Origin: Flectonema sp. DT1601
Taxonomy: Eukaryota; Euglenozoa; Diplonemea; Diplonemida; Diplonemidae
Length of the DNA stretch: 64,000 nt
Assembly (NCBI GenBank): GCA_964019425.1
Contig: OZ025848.1
Location: 372,001 to 436,000 of the forward strand
Direction: 5' to 3'
Under the pieces are notes generated by a model that saw only the letters and a list, made by a program, of their open reading frames with translations, did no database searches and had not been told where the DNA came from. The position numbers were made by a program, and so were the translations under genes. How positions within the stretch are numbered: position 1 is the first letter of the stretch; every line of letters starts with the position of its first letter. Below, piece by piece: positions 1 to 9,302 of the stretch.

Positions 1-2
1 TT

Positions 3-1958
3 ATCATAAAAGGAATACCCCGTGATAATGAACATCGCCAATTTGTAGCATCAGAAATTCAATATCTTGAAGGGGAAATTGCATACCTCAAAGAAAAAGA
101 GAAAGAATATACAGAATGCGCTAAAGCTGGGATGATGAAGCAGACTAAAGATCCCAAGGAAATTGTGCGTAAAATTCTGGGAACGGTTGACATCACGGAA
201 TTAGAAAAAAGACTGCAGGATCCACATTCTCTCCTGAAAACGCCAGGGCTTCAATACGATTACCAAACAAGTGACGGCTTTGCCACGGCTCTTTTTAAAG
301 CATTTGATACCAATTTTGATGCATTCGGGAAGGGAATTCGTGACAAGAATACTTGTGGCATTCCTCTAATTGCTTCTGGTATTGGTGACGGAAAGAGCAG
401 GGCTCTGACCGAAATACCGCGTCTGCTCCAAGAAAAGTATTCAATCACGGAATTTACCACCTTTTGTGTTTCATTTGAGAACGGGACCTCGTGTTCAACA
501 CTCACTCCCGAGGAGCATATACCGATTAGGATACTTCATCATCTGGCCGGGAGAGGTGGTTTCAATGACTTTGCTCGGGAGAATAGTAAGAAAGGAATCA
601 GCTTGCAAAGTATCTTGGAAGTCATTGATCAAATGAAATTGCTCAAGCCAAATGTGCTGCTGATGGTCGACGGCATCCACAACATTGGTAAGACGTCTTC
701 TGAGACCGACGATCCTATGCGCATTCTGCTTCGCGAGGTCATAGTGGGTTATGTGCATTCTCCGCACTTCATCTTCCCGGTCTGCTCATGTACAGCGAGC
801 ATTGATGTGCTTAGTGCCCTGCAAGACTCGACGACCCAGAAATTCTGGATACCGCTCCCCATGATGTTTGTGATCCCGAAAGTCAATGGAAAGCAGATTG
901 ATGTGACCGAAAAACAATTTAGGGTTATGGGAGGACACGGTAGGTCCCTTGAAATCTTGCAAGAAATTAAAGAAAAAAACCTAGAGCAACCTCTTGATGA
1001 CAACCAGCTCTTCATCGAGGTTAAGAATATCATGATTAATCGGAAAAGCGGTTTTAGTACCTTGTATTCCGATGATGAAATAACCGCACTGTTGAGGGGA
1101 TCTTTTTGTCATACTTCATACAACCCGATGAATGTAAATTCCAATGTAAAGGCGAACAAAGAATCCAAACACATCAGCAAATATTTAAAGCACGGTCTGC
1201 TGACCGTGGCTGACGATGGTCGTCTTCGAGTAGCTCCTATCTGGTTGTTGCTGAATACTAAACAGGAAGACGGTCACATCCTGCAAGCTTGGTCTGGTCC
1301 GGTGCCTGTTAGCAGCGAAGAGTGGGAGAAATTTGGTGCTTGGTTTCGAATGTTCCTGTCTAAAGTTCATCCACAAGGGGAAACCTCTCTTGCTGACTTT
1401 CACAAGGGGATGCTTTGGGCTGAAAATTTCGAGTGCCCGAATTTTGAGAACATCACTGTCCAGGGGGTTATTAAGAGTAAAGGTCAAATCTCGACAAAGA
1501 GCGAACACAAGGCTGGCCCAATTAGAAACAACAATGATGGTGTAAGGACCGGTCAGGAAGGCAATTGGATAATCAGCACTGGGGCTGTGACGAAGAAACC
1601 CATAAGCGACTGGAAAACAGTCGTTCAAAACGCCGACAACGCACCAGCCGGCGACGTCTTCCTGTCCCTGAAAAGTGGCGACTCCATCTTTAACGAGGTA
1701 CAACAGCAGAAGCTCTACACCAAGACACAAATTACCAAAGGTGAAGGACCGTTCTTGAACTTTGTCAACGACGAACTCAACAAATCTGTCGGTGATAATG
1801 ATGTGATGCTGTTTATGACTACTGGCTCGTTTCCTCAGAATTGGCAGGAGACCCTAAGCGGAAAGAGAGTTGGAGTTGTGCATAAGGACAATTTCCATGA
1901 ATACTTCGGACCGTTTGCTCCCTTCTGGATCACAGGCGAACAGGGAAGCAGAGAGTAA
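3..1958 (+). CDS. RHS/Crinkler-like P-loop NTPase, 5' partial
   Basis: The frame is open from the left window edge, so the first Met pair at 132 is probably internal and the gene begins outside the window. Seen: a Walker A-like segment GIGDGKSRALTEIP near 385-425, a Walker B-like hydrophobic strand ending in Asp (NVLLMVDGIHNI, about 650-685), and a C-terminal block with the series GDVFLSLKSG, QQQKLY, VMLFMTTGSFP and GPFAPF. The layout of an NTPase followed by a possible nuclease-like tail resembles the retrotransposon-hot-spot (RHS) proteins of trypanosomes and the Crinkler family; that link is inferred from motif order, not from a search. RHS proteins are nuclear and bound up with mRNA synthesis and export in trypanosomes. 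The reading frame is more GC-rich than most genes downstream, and decayed sequence follows it, consistent with a fast-evolving multigene family. It could also be another STAND-like NTPase. Confidence 0.55.
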   Translation: MIKGIPRDNEHRQFVASEIQYLEGEIAYLKEKEKEYTECAKAGMMKQTKDPKEIVRKILGTVDITELEKRLQDPHSLLKTPGLQYDYQTSDGFATALFKAFDTNFDAFGKGIRDKNTCGIPLIASGIGDGKSRALTEIPRLLQEKYSITEFTTFCVSFENGTSCSTLTPEEHIPIRILHHLAGRGGFNDFARENSKKGISLQSILEVIDQMKLLKPNVLLMVDGIHNIGKTSSETDDPMRILLREVIVGYVHSPHFIFPVCSCTASIDVLSALQDSTTQKFWIPLPMMFVIPKVNGKQIDVTEKQFRVMGGHGRSLEILQEIKEKNLEQPLDDNQLFIEVKNIMINRKSGFSTLYSDDEITALLRGSFCHTSYNPMNVNSNVKANKESKHISKYLKHGLLTVADDGRLRVAPIWLLLNTKQEDGHILQAWSGPVPVSSEEWEKFGAWFRMFLSKVHPQGETSLADFHKGMLWAENFECPNFENITVQGVIKSKGQISTKSEHKAGPIRNNNDGVRTGQEGNWIISTGAVTKKPISDWKTVVQNADNAPAGDVFLSLKSGDSIFNEVQQQKLYTKTQITKGEGPFLNFVNDELNKSVGDNDVMLFMTTGSFPQNWQETLSGKRVGVVHKDNFHEYFGPFAPFWITGEQGSRE

Positions 1959-2180
1959 AGCACAGTTTGCCGAATTAACCGTCACGAGCCATTGTCTTGT
2001 TGAATTCGGAGGAGTTTGTTTCCCATCTCGAAAATACAAAAATAGTGCCTTTCCTTCCGTTATTTTATTTTCAACCTTCTTCCCCATTATTTAAGTGCCG
2101 AGTTGTCCCGCGGTTTGTTAGCCGCTTGTCACGTGGCTTCTGACATGACGTTCGCCTTATTTCTCACATCCTTTTGACAG

Positions 2181-2569
2181 GTCGCACCATATGAGTACCA
2201 ACACCTGAAAGATGTCTCCAAAGAGGATTTCTACTTAACGCAGTTCCAAAAAGGAAATGTGAAACGAAGCCAAGTTTGCCGAAAAAGTTCGATATTTACC
2301 GACAGCCTGTACTGCTAAAAAACGACAACAAAAATCGGAATAAATCGGAAGACTCCATTACATCAACAGAAGGCCCCCGATGACACCGAACGGTCAAGGG
2401 AAAAGACAGAAAAGACAGTGTTGCCCCCTCGGAAGTTGCAGAAGGAGAAGCTTAAGGGTTACAGCAACACTGACGCCCCTAAAGCGCTACAAGATGCAAC
2501 CGCCACGGAAATCAAGCTTAATGCCAGCTCCTACAAGAAAGCCATGGCGATAACCTTTTTAGTCTAAAC
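2181..2569 (+). pseudogene. Decayed coding remnant behind the RHS-like gene
   Basis: Starting directly after a TTTTGACAG acceptor-like site, the same frame as the preceding gene reads VAPYEYQHLKDVSKEDFYLT and then continues with coding-like, Lys-rich sequence to a stop at about 2568, broken by one in-frame stop near 2316. It is either a lost 3' exon of the RHS-like gene or a fragment of a related copy. I found no donor that joins it convincingly to the upstream frame, so I treat it as a remnant. No function is proposed. Confidence 0.35.
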
Positions 2570-2611
2570 CCCAATCTGAGTTCCCAAGGCTCAGCTATGG
2601 TCCATTAATCA

Positions 2612-2651
2612 CTTGCCGCTCTATGGCATGTTGATGCCATAGAGCGGTGAG
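2612..2651. repeat. Perfect 14-bp hairpin, extendable to 18 bp
   Basis: CCGCTCTATGGCAT (2616-2629) is followed by the loop GTTG and then by its exact reverse complement (2634-2647). Two G-T pairs and two further Watson-Crick pairs extend the stem to 2612/2651. It lies in non-coding DNA behind the decayed gene. It could be a structured RNA, a processing signal or the relic of a palindromic element; the sequence does not decide between these. Confidence 0.7.
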
Positions 2652-2806
2652 GGGACTTCCAACAGCGACGAAGGCCATAAACACACTGGCAACAGTGTAA
2701 AGACTGCGGTTTATGGATTCCCTCAGGCGGATGGAAAATTAACAGCACCGTAACAGTAAGACTTCCGGAAAAGAAAGATATTAGCTAAACACATCTTCTC
2801 TCTCTC

Positions 2807-2882
2807 AGGGCCGTGGCCAAAAGTCACCAGTCCATATGTCATTCAAACCGACTTTGGACTGTTAGCTTTTGGCTAAGGCCCT
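2807..2882. repeat. Imperfect inverted repeat with 28-bp arms
   Basis: The left arm 2807-2834 (starts AGGGCCGTGGCC) pairs with the right arm 2855-2882 (ends GGCTAAGGCCCT) with about five mismatches around a 20-nt spacer. Together with the hairpin 160 bp upstream this makes a compact zone of strong secondary structure. No protein frame runs through it. Confidence 0.6.
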
Positions 2883-4140
2883 CCTTGAAAAGCAAGAACA
2901 AAAAACTACTCGCACCTGAAGAAAACATACAAAGAACACACATACAAGTACATCGTATCGCTTGCTGAACCTCCATCGATCTGCTTCCATCGTTCCTTGG
3001 TAAAAACAGGTTACGGGAAAAAAGCGAGACAAACCTGTTTTAATTGTGTTGTAATTTTAGCAGAGAATTTGAATAACAGAGAGAGGACAAGTGTTATTTT
3101 AAAAACAATGCCAGGGAAGACAACGGAAGCGTCGATATCGCTCCAGCAGATGTGAGTACTTGTAAGCTGTGTGTGTATTTTGTGTTCGTTATGACAGGAG
3201 AGAAAAGAAAGAATGTCAAGGTTGATCACCTTGCCTATCAACGCACAACATTGGTGGTCTCTACTAGACCCTGAGTGTTCCCACTGGATCTCTCATCGTT
3301 CATAGTACCTGTGTGAAGTTATAAAATCAAAGGTAAACCATAGATGGAAGTGAAAAGCAGCCACAAAAATTTGTAGGGGCCAAAATAGGGAGCTGGAGAG
3401 CGCGTAAGGGTGCTTTCAATAGTGAAACGACCAGACGTCAAAAATTAAAATTCAAATTGAACAAAAGTAAATAAACATTGCTAGCCCTATCCTGGCGAGC
3501 TCCGATGTATTTTTTATCTTTGAACGATAGTAACTTCAACACAGAATGAAGTCCCTTAGAACTTACTGATGAAGGCCTAAAAAGGGACGAGTAGTATCAG
3601 ATTAAGGCTCCTGAAACTACGTATTCTATTACCCATTTTGATGTTAGGAAACTGCAGAAATGAATACTATTCTTTTACTAATCTCTACTTTTCTTATTCT
3701 CACTTTTCTGTTCTAAAATTAATGATACTAACTAACTATTAGAAAAGTTTGTTGTCCTACGAACTTTTGCATTCGATTGAATTTTCCCGCCCTCTCCTGG
3801 TCCCCCCCCCCTTTTCCATGTTGAGTTCTTTGCTGCTTTTCCTATATAGCCCAAGGGACAAGTTATATAGCAAAAGAGACAAGCATAGTGCACTATATAG
3901 GGAGTGCCGCGGGGGGCTCCACATGATACTAACTATTAGAAAAGTTTGTTGTCCTACGAACTTTTGCATTCGATTGAATTTTCCCGCCCTCTCCCCTTCT
4001 TTTGACTGATAACCATTAATACTTAATACTAACTATTAGAAAAGTAAAAAAGTGACTCCCAAAAAAAAAGAAGGCTGTAGATTGCACACTGTCGCGAAGA
4101 TCATCATTGAAAAAAAAACGAAACAACGACGATAACAATG
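2883..4140. other. Intergenic DNA with short dispersed repeats
   Basis: No supportable gene. It holds a near-identical direct repeat (3722-3797 and 3923-3993), a third partial copy at 4027-4044, and a block around 3541-3600 related to sequence at 10.2-10.7 kb. The short open frames at 3011-3241 and 3749-4009 look like chance: low complexity, repeat sequence, no motif. Confidence 0.6.
3722..3993. repeat. Direct repeat, two copies of about 71-75 bp
   Basis: Copy 1 is 3722-3797 and copy 2 is 3923-3993. Both contain TACGAACTTTTGCATTCGAT and end in a CCCGCCCTCTCC block. They differ mainly by a 4-bp TAAC duplication in copy 1. The first half of the unit recurs once more at 4027-4044. Confidence 0.8.
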
Positions 4141-5130
4141 AGGATGAGCTGCAAGGCGAGTATCAGGTGAAGAATGCAATGGGATCTGGTTGTTAGTGTA
4201 GACGAGCAGATCAAAGGAAAAGAGGAGGACCTGGAGTTAGATAAACTTATGAAAGGAGGGAAAAAAGACAAAGAGAAGCTCGACTACTGAAATGGGCGAA
4301 AGCAGGAACTGAAGTATAGCATCGCCATTCTCTAAAAAGACAAGACAAGTTACTCTGGGAGTGCAGACAATGTTCAAGCGAAGATGTCAACCATGTCATA
4401 CAAGTTATCTGCATCAATCCCTGGGGGTGTTAAGTTCGTTGGGCTGAGGCAGAAGATTTTCAAGTTGGCACAAGAATGCTTTGTCTACGACCACGATATC
4501 TACTATGAAGAGGTCAAAGGAAAAGGGGAAAAAGCAAAAGCACAGATTACCTCGGAAAGCCCCCTTATCGTTGTGCTGTACTTTAAGTCCGAGGATAACA
4601 TTACGACGGTGAGACTCCTTCTCCATTACGGGACAATTGGGATGCCTCAGCTATCGAAATTCCCAATGAATTGCAGTCAAAATCATACACCACAGTCCTT
4701 GATCAAGATCATGTCCGGAACGAATCCATCATCGATCCAAAACTCTATGAAGACTACAGTTGCCACATAAAGTCAACAGCAAGTCACCGAAGTTTAGCGA
4801 AGGGTCCGAGCAATCTTCTAATTATAGATGACTATCTACACCGATTGTGGGATGACAGGGTGCCTTCTATCACTTTTTACTACATGTAGCAAATGAACAA
4901 GGTTCGACCTACAAGCCTTTCGGCTTGGAGCAATCTTTGCATCTGCTCAGATGGCGATGCATTACGCCCAGTATTTTCGATATCCATCGCAAGAAGGATG
5001 CACGTTGATGTTTACCATTAACCACAAGGATCCACCGACACTGAAGAATTATCTGGACTGGAGGCATGAGCAAAACAGCAAAGCAATGAGACTCAAACAC
5101 TCATCAGATGATGAAGATGATGATGAATAG
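4141..5130 (+). pseudogene. Decayed protein gene of unknown family
   Basis: Coding-like sequence is spread over different frames. 4384 to about 4615 reads a frame containing GGVKFVGLRQKIFKLAQECF; from about 4620 to 4889 another frame carries the signal (KSYTTVLDQDHVRN, LLIIDDYLHRLWDD); 4918-5130 returns to the first frame (FASAQMAMHYAQYFRYPS) and ends in an acidic tail SSDDEDDDE and a stop. At least two frame changes plus in-frame stops upstream of 4384 make it a pseudogene. I do not recognise the family. Its position beside the RHS-like gene suggests a decayed member of a multigene family, but this is only inference. Confidence 0.5.
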
Positions 5131-6002
5131 CGACAGTGAGACACAAAACGAACAACGCACCAACAACATTAGTTCCGAACAGCATCATAAACAGGACTAA
5201 CAACTAAAAAATACTACGCAACCGAAAGAACGACATCAGCATCATCATCGTCGATCACATCACTGCAAGTGTTTTCTTGGTATTTCTTTTTTGGGGTGTG
5301 CAGGGGGATATTGGGCAAAACTTTTGGCTTCCTTTACCACAGATACCTGCAAAGATCAAAAAAACACATGCTGTGAAACAAGAATCGGCCAACTCAACTT
5401 TTTACTGTTTTACTCACACTTTAGTTGTGCGCAACGGGTCCAAAAATTCTAATAGGTTAATAGGTTAGTTACGATTATAATTCGTTTTAGTAACTTTCAT
5501 TCATGCAGTGATTGAGAAATACATCGGCAACTTGGCCAACAGTAGTTTGTCTTGCAATTTTATTTTTATTGGAATTAAGCAACAAAAATGGAGCAACCTA
5601 TTTGGTAGAAACCGATGCACTCTTTATTTTCGTGCAACTGATGTATGTATTTATTAAGTAGGGATATTAAGAACAAAGCTAACTAGTTGCTAGATAAAAC
5701 TAGCGTGGTACCCTCTACTGGTTGACCATCTGATAGGAAGCTGATCCTTTTAACCTGTTGGAGTGAAACAGACATTGCTCTACAAAAGAAATGTGGGGAA
5801 AAAAAAAAAAAAAAAAAAAAAAAAAAGGAAAATAATTTTTTAGTTTCTGTAAATCGACATTTTTATGCTACAGGTAATTCTATTAGTATTTTCGGTGATG
5901 CACTGTGTGAGGTGTCGCAAACTCATTCATTGCCGATGAAATCATAGAATTTCAGTTGATATTTTGAATAATGAATATTAATTTCTCAAGGAATACACGA
6001 AG
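5131..6002. other. Intergenic DNA upstream of CCZ1
   Basis: AT-rich, no gene seen. A 28-nt A tract sits near 5799-5826. The sequence TTAATTTCTCAAG at about 5980-5991 is the likely trans-splice acceptor for the following gene, 11 nt before its ATG. Confidence 0.6.
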
Positions 6003-7551
6003 ATGGGTGGAGGCCTCCTCCTAAAGTTATTCATCTTCAATAACACTATATCCACCAAAGAGGAGAAGCAGGCGGAGAATGTGTTATATTATTACCCGGC
6101 AGGGGTTAAGCTTGATGATCAATTAATGGATATTGGTCTGAGTGGAGCTTTTGTTGGATTTCACAGCAACTTTGACCCGGACAGTGAGATAAGCAGCTTG
6201 GTAACTGACAGTTACCAGTTCGTATGGTTCAGTCCTGAGCCTGAGTACTGGATTGGAGTGGCAACAAAAAGACAAGCGGAATCTCAAGGGCCTACAACGG
6301 AAGATTGTGAAGAGGCTTCTCTTAAAGCTTATTTACGCAAAGGTTATCACTTATACCGCCTCCACTACGGAACAATGTCACGCTTTCGAGAGAATAACAA
6401 AATGGAAACCTTGATTTCAACACTGAAAACCTTTTGGGATATATACACTGCGAATATGATAGAACCGGTATCTTTAGGCACAGATCTGTTTGATACTATG
6501 GATGGTATTAAGTACCTTCCCGTGGACAGATCTGCTTATTTAAAGGTTCAAGCACTTATTAATCAACTAGAAATATCATTTCCTGTAATAAGAACGTCAA
6601 TGGTCTTGATAGACTCACTACTACTATATACGGGGTTAAACGTTGAAGACACCCATACACTATATAAATATTTATCACGAACGACTAAAACGTCAGGTGG
6701 TAGGGGAAGTGATCATTTACTGACGCTGAACCATCCTAAGAAGGGTCAGGATGGATTTACTGGTTTCCTAACCCCAACTTTTGGTATTGATATTGGGAAA
6801 ACAGGATTACGGCAGTTTAGAGATAAAATGCTGGGAAGAAAGAATGACACTGAACACAACCCGATTACTTTATGGGTTGGTCCACTGCGAGAGTCAAGTA
6901 GTTACGGAAATAACTTGTCTCAAACATCGCTGGTGGCGTATCAAAGTGGGAGGATTGTTTTTGCATTCTTATGTGACCCCGAAATTATGACGAAGCAGGT
7001 TGAAGTAACTACTTCGTTTTACCGTGGATTAAAAGAAAAGCTTACCGAAGCGCTTCCAAAGATTAGCACGATTACAGACACTATTACTAAGTCACTTCTA
7101 TGGGATGAAGCATATCAATATATTTACTTTAATAGGATGAATTTAGCACTGAAATCTTCTCTTCGCCGAAGAGGAGCAGCTGAACAAGAAACTCTTCGCC
7201 ATATTGAAAGACTTCGTAAGGAATTCGTAGAAATGCCAAATGTATGTTAATTTATAGGAATGTTGTTTTCAATTGTACAGAAGCTGTCCATTACAATAAT
7301 AAAAAAAAATCAGATTAAGGAAGCCTGGGCTCGAACTAAAGAGAATACTTGGGTCGTCGGTCGCAAATCAGGTTTGTTCACAATAAATGATACTAATATT
7401 ATATTCGGACTAAATCTCTTCATAACTAATAATCGCAACAGGTAGTAGGGAATTCTATTCTGTGTTCGAAGGAAAGAGTCACCTGAGTGAGGCACATGAA
7501 GAAGTAAAGAGAGTCAGCCAAGTGTTCTTTAACGGCATATTCGTTGATTAA
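6003..7551 (+). CDS. CCZ1: CCZ1, subunit of the Mon1-Ccz1 Rab7 exchange factor
   Basis: Exons 6003-7241, 7314-7371 and 7442-7551 give about 468 residues, the normal CCZ1 length. The N-terminal longin-type block matches the family well: FIFNNTISTKEEKQAENVLY, YYYPAGVKLDDQL, then FVWFSPEPEYWIGVATKR. The C-terminal exons restore the family ending WVVGRKSG plus SREFYSVFEG and EEVKRVSQVFFNGIFVD. Mon1-Ccz1 is the guanine-nucleotide exchange factor that converts Rab5-positive into Rab7-positive late endosomes. Both introns (72 and 70 nt) begin GTATGT or GTTTGT and end in A-rich TCAG or AACAG. Without splicing the frame would stop early at 7250, which supports the intron model. The first ATG after the acceptor is used as start. 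Confidence 0.88.
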
Positions 7552-7615
7552 TTTTATATAACGAACCCAGCAGATAAGATCTGGAAAGACAGAATAAATT
7601 TCTTCCAGCAGCAAC

Positions 7616-7646
<31 letters not shown>

Positions 7647-8012
7647 CTCCAATAAAAAAAAGAGTATTTTTCGTTCTTCGAGAAAACTCTTTTTTTTTTT
7701 TTTTTTTTTTTTACTCTTAATCTATTGCTGTATGCCACATTGAAACCTTTTGAATATTTCGTAGCTAGAATTCTTCTCAATTGTTCATTCTAGTACCCAT
7801 CCTGATGGAAAATAAAATCATCCAGTCTGGTATTTTGTTATGTAGTTTTGACGGTATATATTTTTCGTATTTATGTGTTTATTATGACGTGTTTCAACAG
7901 GGCGATACTACAGTGTGTCTCAGTTAACAATGCTCAGCTTACGGTGTAGTTCCAATTTATATAATATGAGAAGTTTGTTTACATTCTCTTTTAACAGTTT
8001 GTAGCGTACAAC
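7552..8012. other. Intergenic DNA with A-tract/T-tract hairpin
   Basis: A 25-nt A tract (about 7617-7642) and a 22-nt T tract (about 7690-7712) flank AAGAGTATTTTTCG and CGAGAAAACTCTT, so the whole can fold back on itself. TTTTAACAG at about 7992-8000 is the probable trans-splice acceptor of the next gene. No gene seen. Confidence 0.6.
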
Positions 8013-9302
8013 ATGCAACGAAGTGTTAGTGACGGTCAGGCTTCGGATGAATTAATGCCCCGTCCACAACCACCTGTTTATACAAGAGCCGGGGATATTG
8101 ACAATACACTTCCTGACAAGATTAAAAATCTAAAAGTCCAATACATCGAAGCAGTCTATAAAATAACGAGCATGAAAGCGAGAAAGGAAAGACTAATAGT
8201 GGTTGGTGAACACTTTATTTTCTTCTTAAATGGAGGTGCAGTGAGTAAAATGGTGTGTCTAAATGAAATCCACGGAGTTTACTATCAACAAATTAAGGAA
8301 TCGAAATACAGATTTGCATTCCAAATTGGAAACGAAGAAATTTTCCGATGGGAGTCTAACATAAAAAATCAATTTAATACTACAAGGGGGTTGAAATCTC
8401 CATGGGGGGTAGTCCGTGCAATAAACAACGGAAGAGGTTTATTCAGGAATTCTCCTCTGGGCATCATAAAGATTGCTGACGTATGTCGCGTAGAGAAGTC
8501 AAGTGGTTCCAGACTAACTATTATTCCTGGCATGGACATTTGTATGGTAAAAATAAAGAAGACAGAGGGTGGTGGAGTAGGTCTTCTTGTCTCTCCTAAA
8601 TCTATGGTTTTATCTGGAATCGAAGCCGATACTCCTGCAAGCAGGACACCAGAACTTCAAAAGTATATTGGCTGGAGAATAACCCACTGCAATGGACATG
8701 AAGTGTGTAATAAAACTGAACTCCTGCAGCGAAGCAAGAATCGAAAAACTGTAACACTGCTGTTTTCGAATTCTCTTCCAGCAGTTCCTGTGACGGGTGT
8801 ATTACTCCCACAGTCTGTATCAGTGTGCAGAGAGTCCGAGACCCAAGATTTGGGTCTTGATTTCGGAATGACTTTATGTTTGAGAGGAGTATCTGACTCT
8901 GTTGAATCTCCTTGTAGAGAATTTTCTAATTTGATCGGATTGGTATTAATAAAAGTGAATGATGTTTATGTTTCTAGTCCTGACGAGGTCCGTTCTATGA
9001 TTTCAGGAAAAACAAACTTCGTATTTACATTCGATTCTCATAATGAAGTTCTTATAAATCTCCCAGGGCCACCAGAGTCAGCTGCAGACTGTGGAGTGCA
9101 GCTAACGGATTCACTGCAAGTAGTCGACGTTCAAAGGAGGTCACCCGCAGCATTAGCGTGTGCTCAGTTCAAAACCAGATTTAAGGTCTCGCGTGTAAAT
9201 GGTGAGATTGTTGGTAACATCGAAGAATTTGAAGATTCTATTAGGGGCTATCCTACTATCAGACTTGGTTTCGAAACTATGTTTCCTTGTGCTCGATCTT
9301 AG
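8013..9302 (+). CDS. PH-like and PDZ-like domain protein
   Basis: 429 residues, single exon. Residues about 45-140 have the strand pattern of a PH-like fold (KARKERLIVVGEHFIFFL, MVCLNEIHGVYY, FRWES). Residues about 175-420 contain two or three PDZ-like units: a G-V/L-G-L/F entry (GGGVGLLVS), an A-D-T-P-A bound-state loop (IEADTPASRT), a GWRITHCNG-like turn, and a second LGLDFGMTLCLRGV...GLVLIKVNDVYV set, with a weaker third at RRSPAALACAQFKTR. Proteins of this general make-up are common in kinetoplastids and are mostly uncharacterised; a peripheral-membrane or cytoskeletal scaffold is plausible but inferred. No catalytic residues and no membrane segment seen. Confidence 0.6.
   Translation: MQRSVSDGQASDELMPRPQPPVYTRAGDIDNTLPDKIKNLKVQYIEAVYKITSMKARKERLIVVGEHFIFFLNGGAVSKMVCLNEIHGVYYQQIKESKYRFAFQIGNEEIFRWESNIKNQFNTTRGLKSPWGVVRAINNGRGLFRNSPLGIIKIADVCRVEKSSGSRLTIIPGMDICMVKIKKTEGGGVGLLVSPKSMVLSGIEADTPASRTPELQKYIGWRITHCNGHEVCNKTELLQRSKNRKTVTLLFSNSLPAVPVTGVLLPQSVSVCRESETQDLGLDFGMTLCLRGVSDSVESPCREFSNLIGLVLIKVNDVYVSSPDEVRSMISGKTNFVFTFDSHNEVLINLPGPPESAADCGVQLTDSLQVVDVQRRSPAALACAQFKTRFKVSRVNGEIVGNIEEFEDSIRGYPTIRLGFETMFPCARS

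Noticed and set aside
7372-7447. CCZ1 ending with an ITNNRNR readthrough tail
   Set aside because: Splicing GTTTGT to AACAG restores the conserved CCZ1 C-terminus, which the readthrough form lacks.
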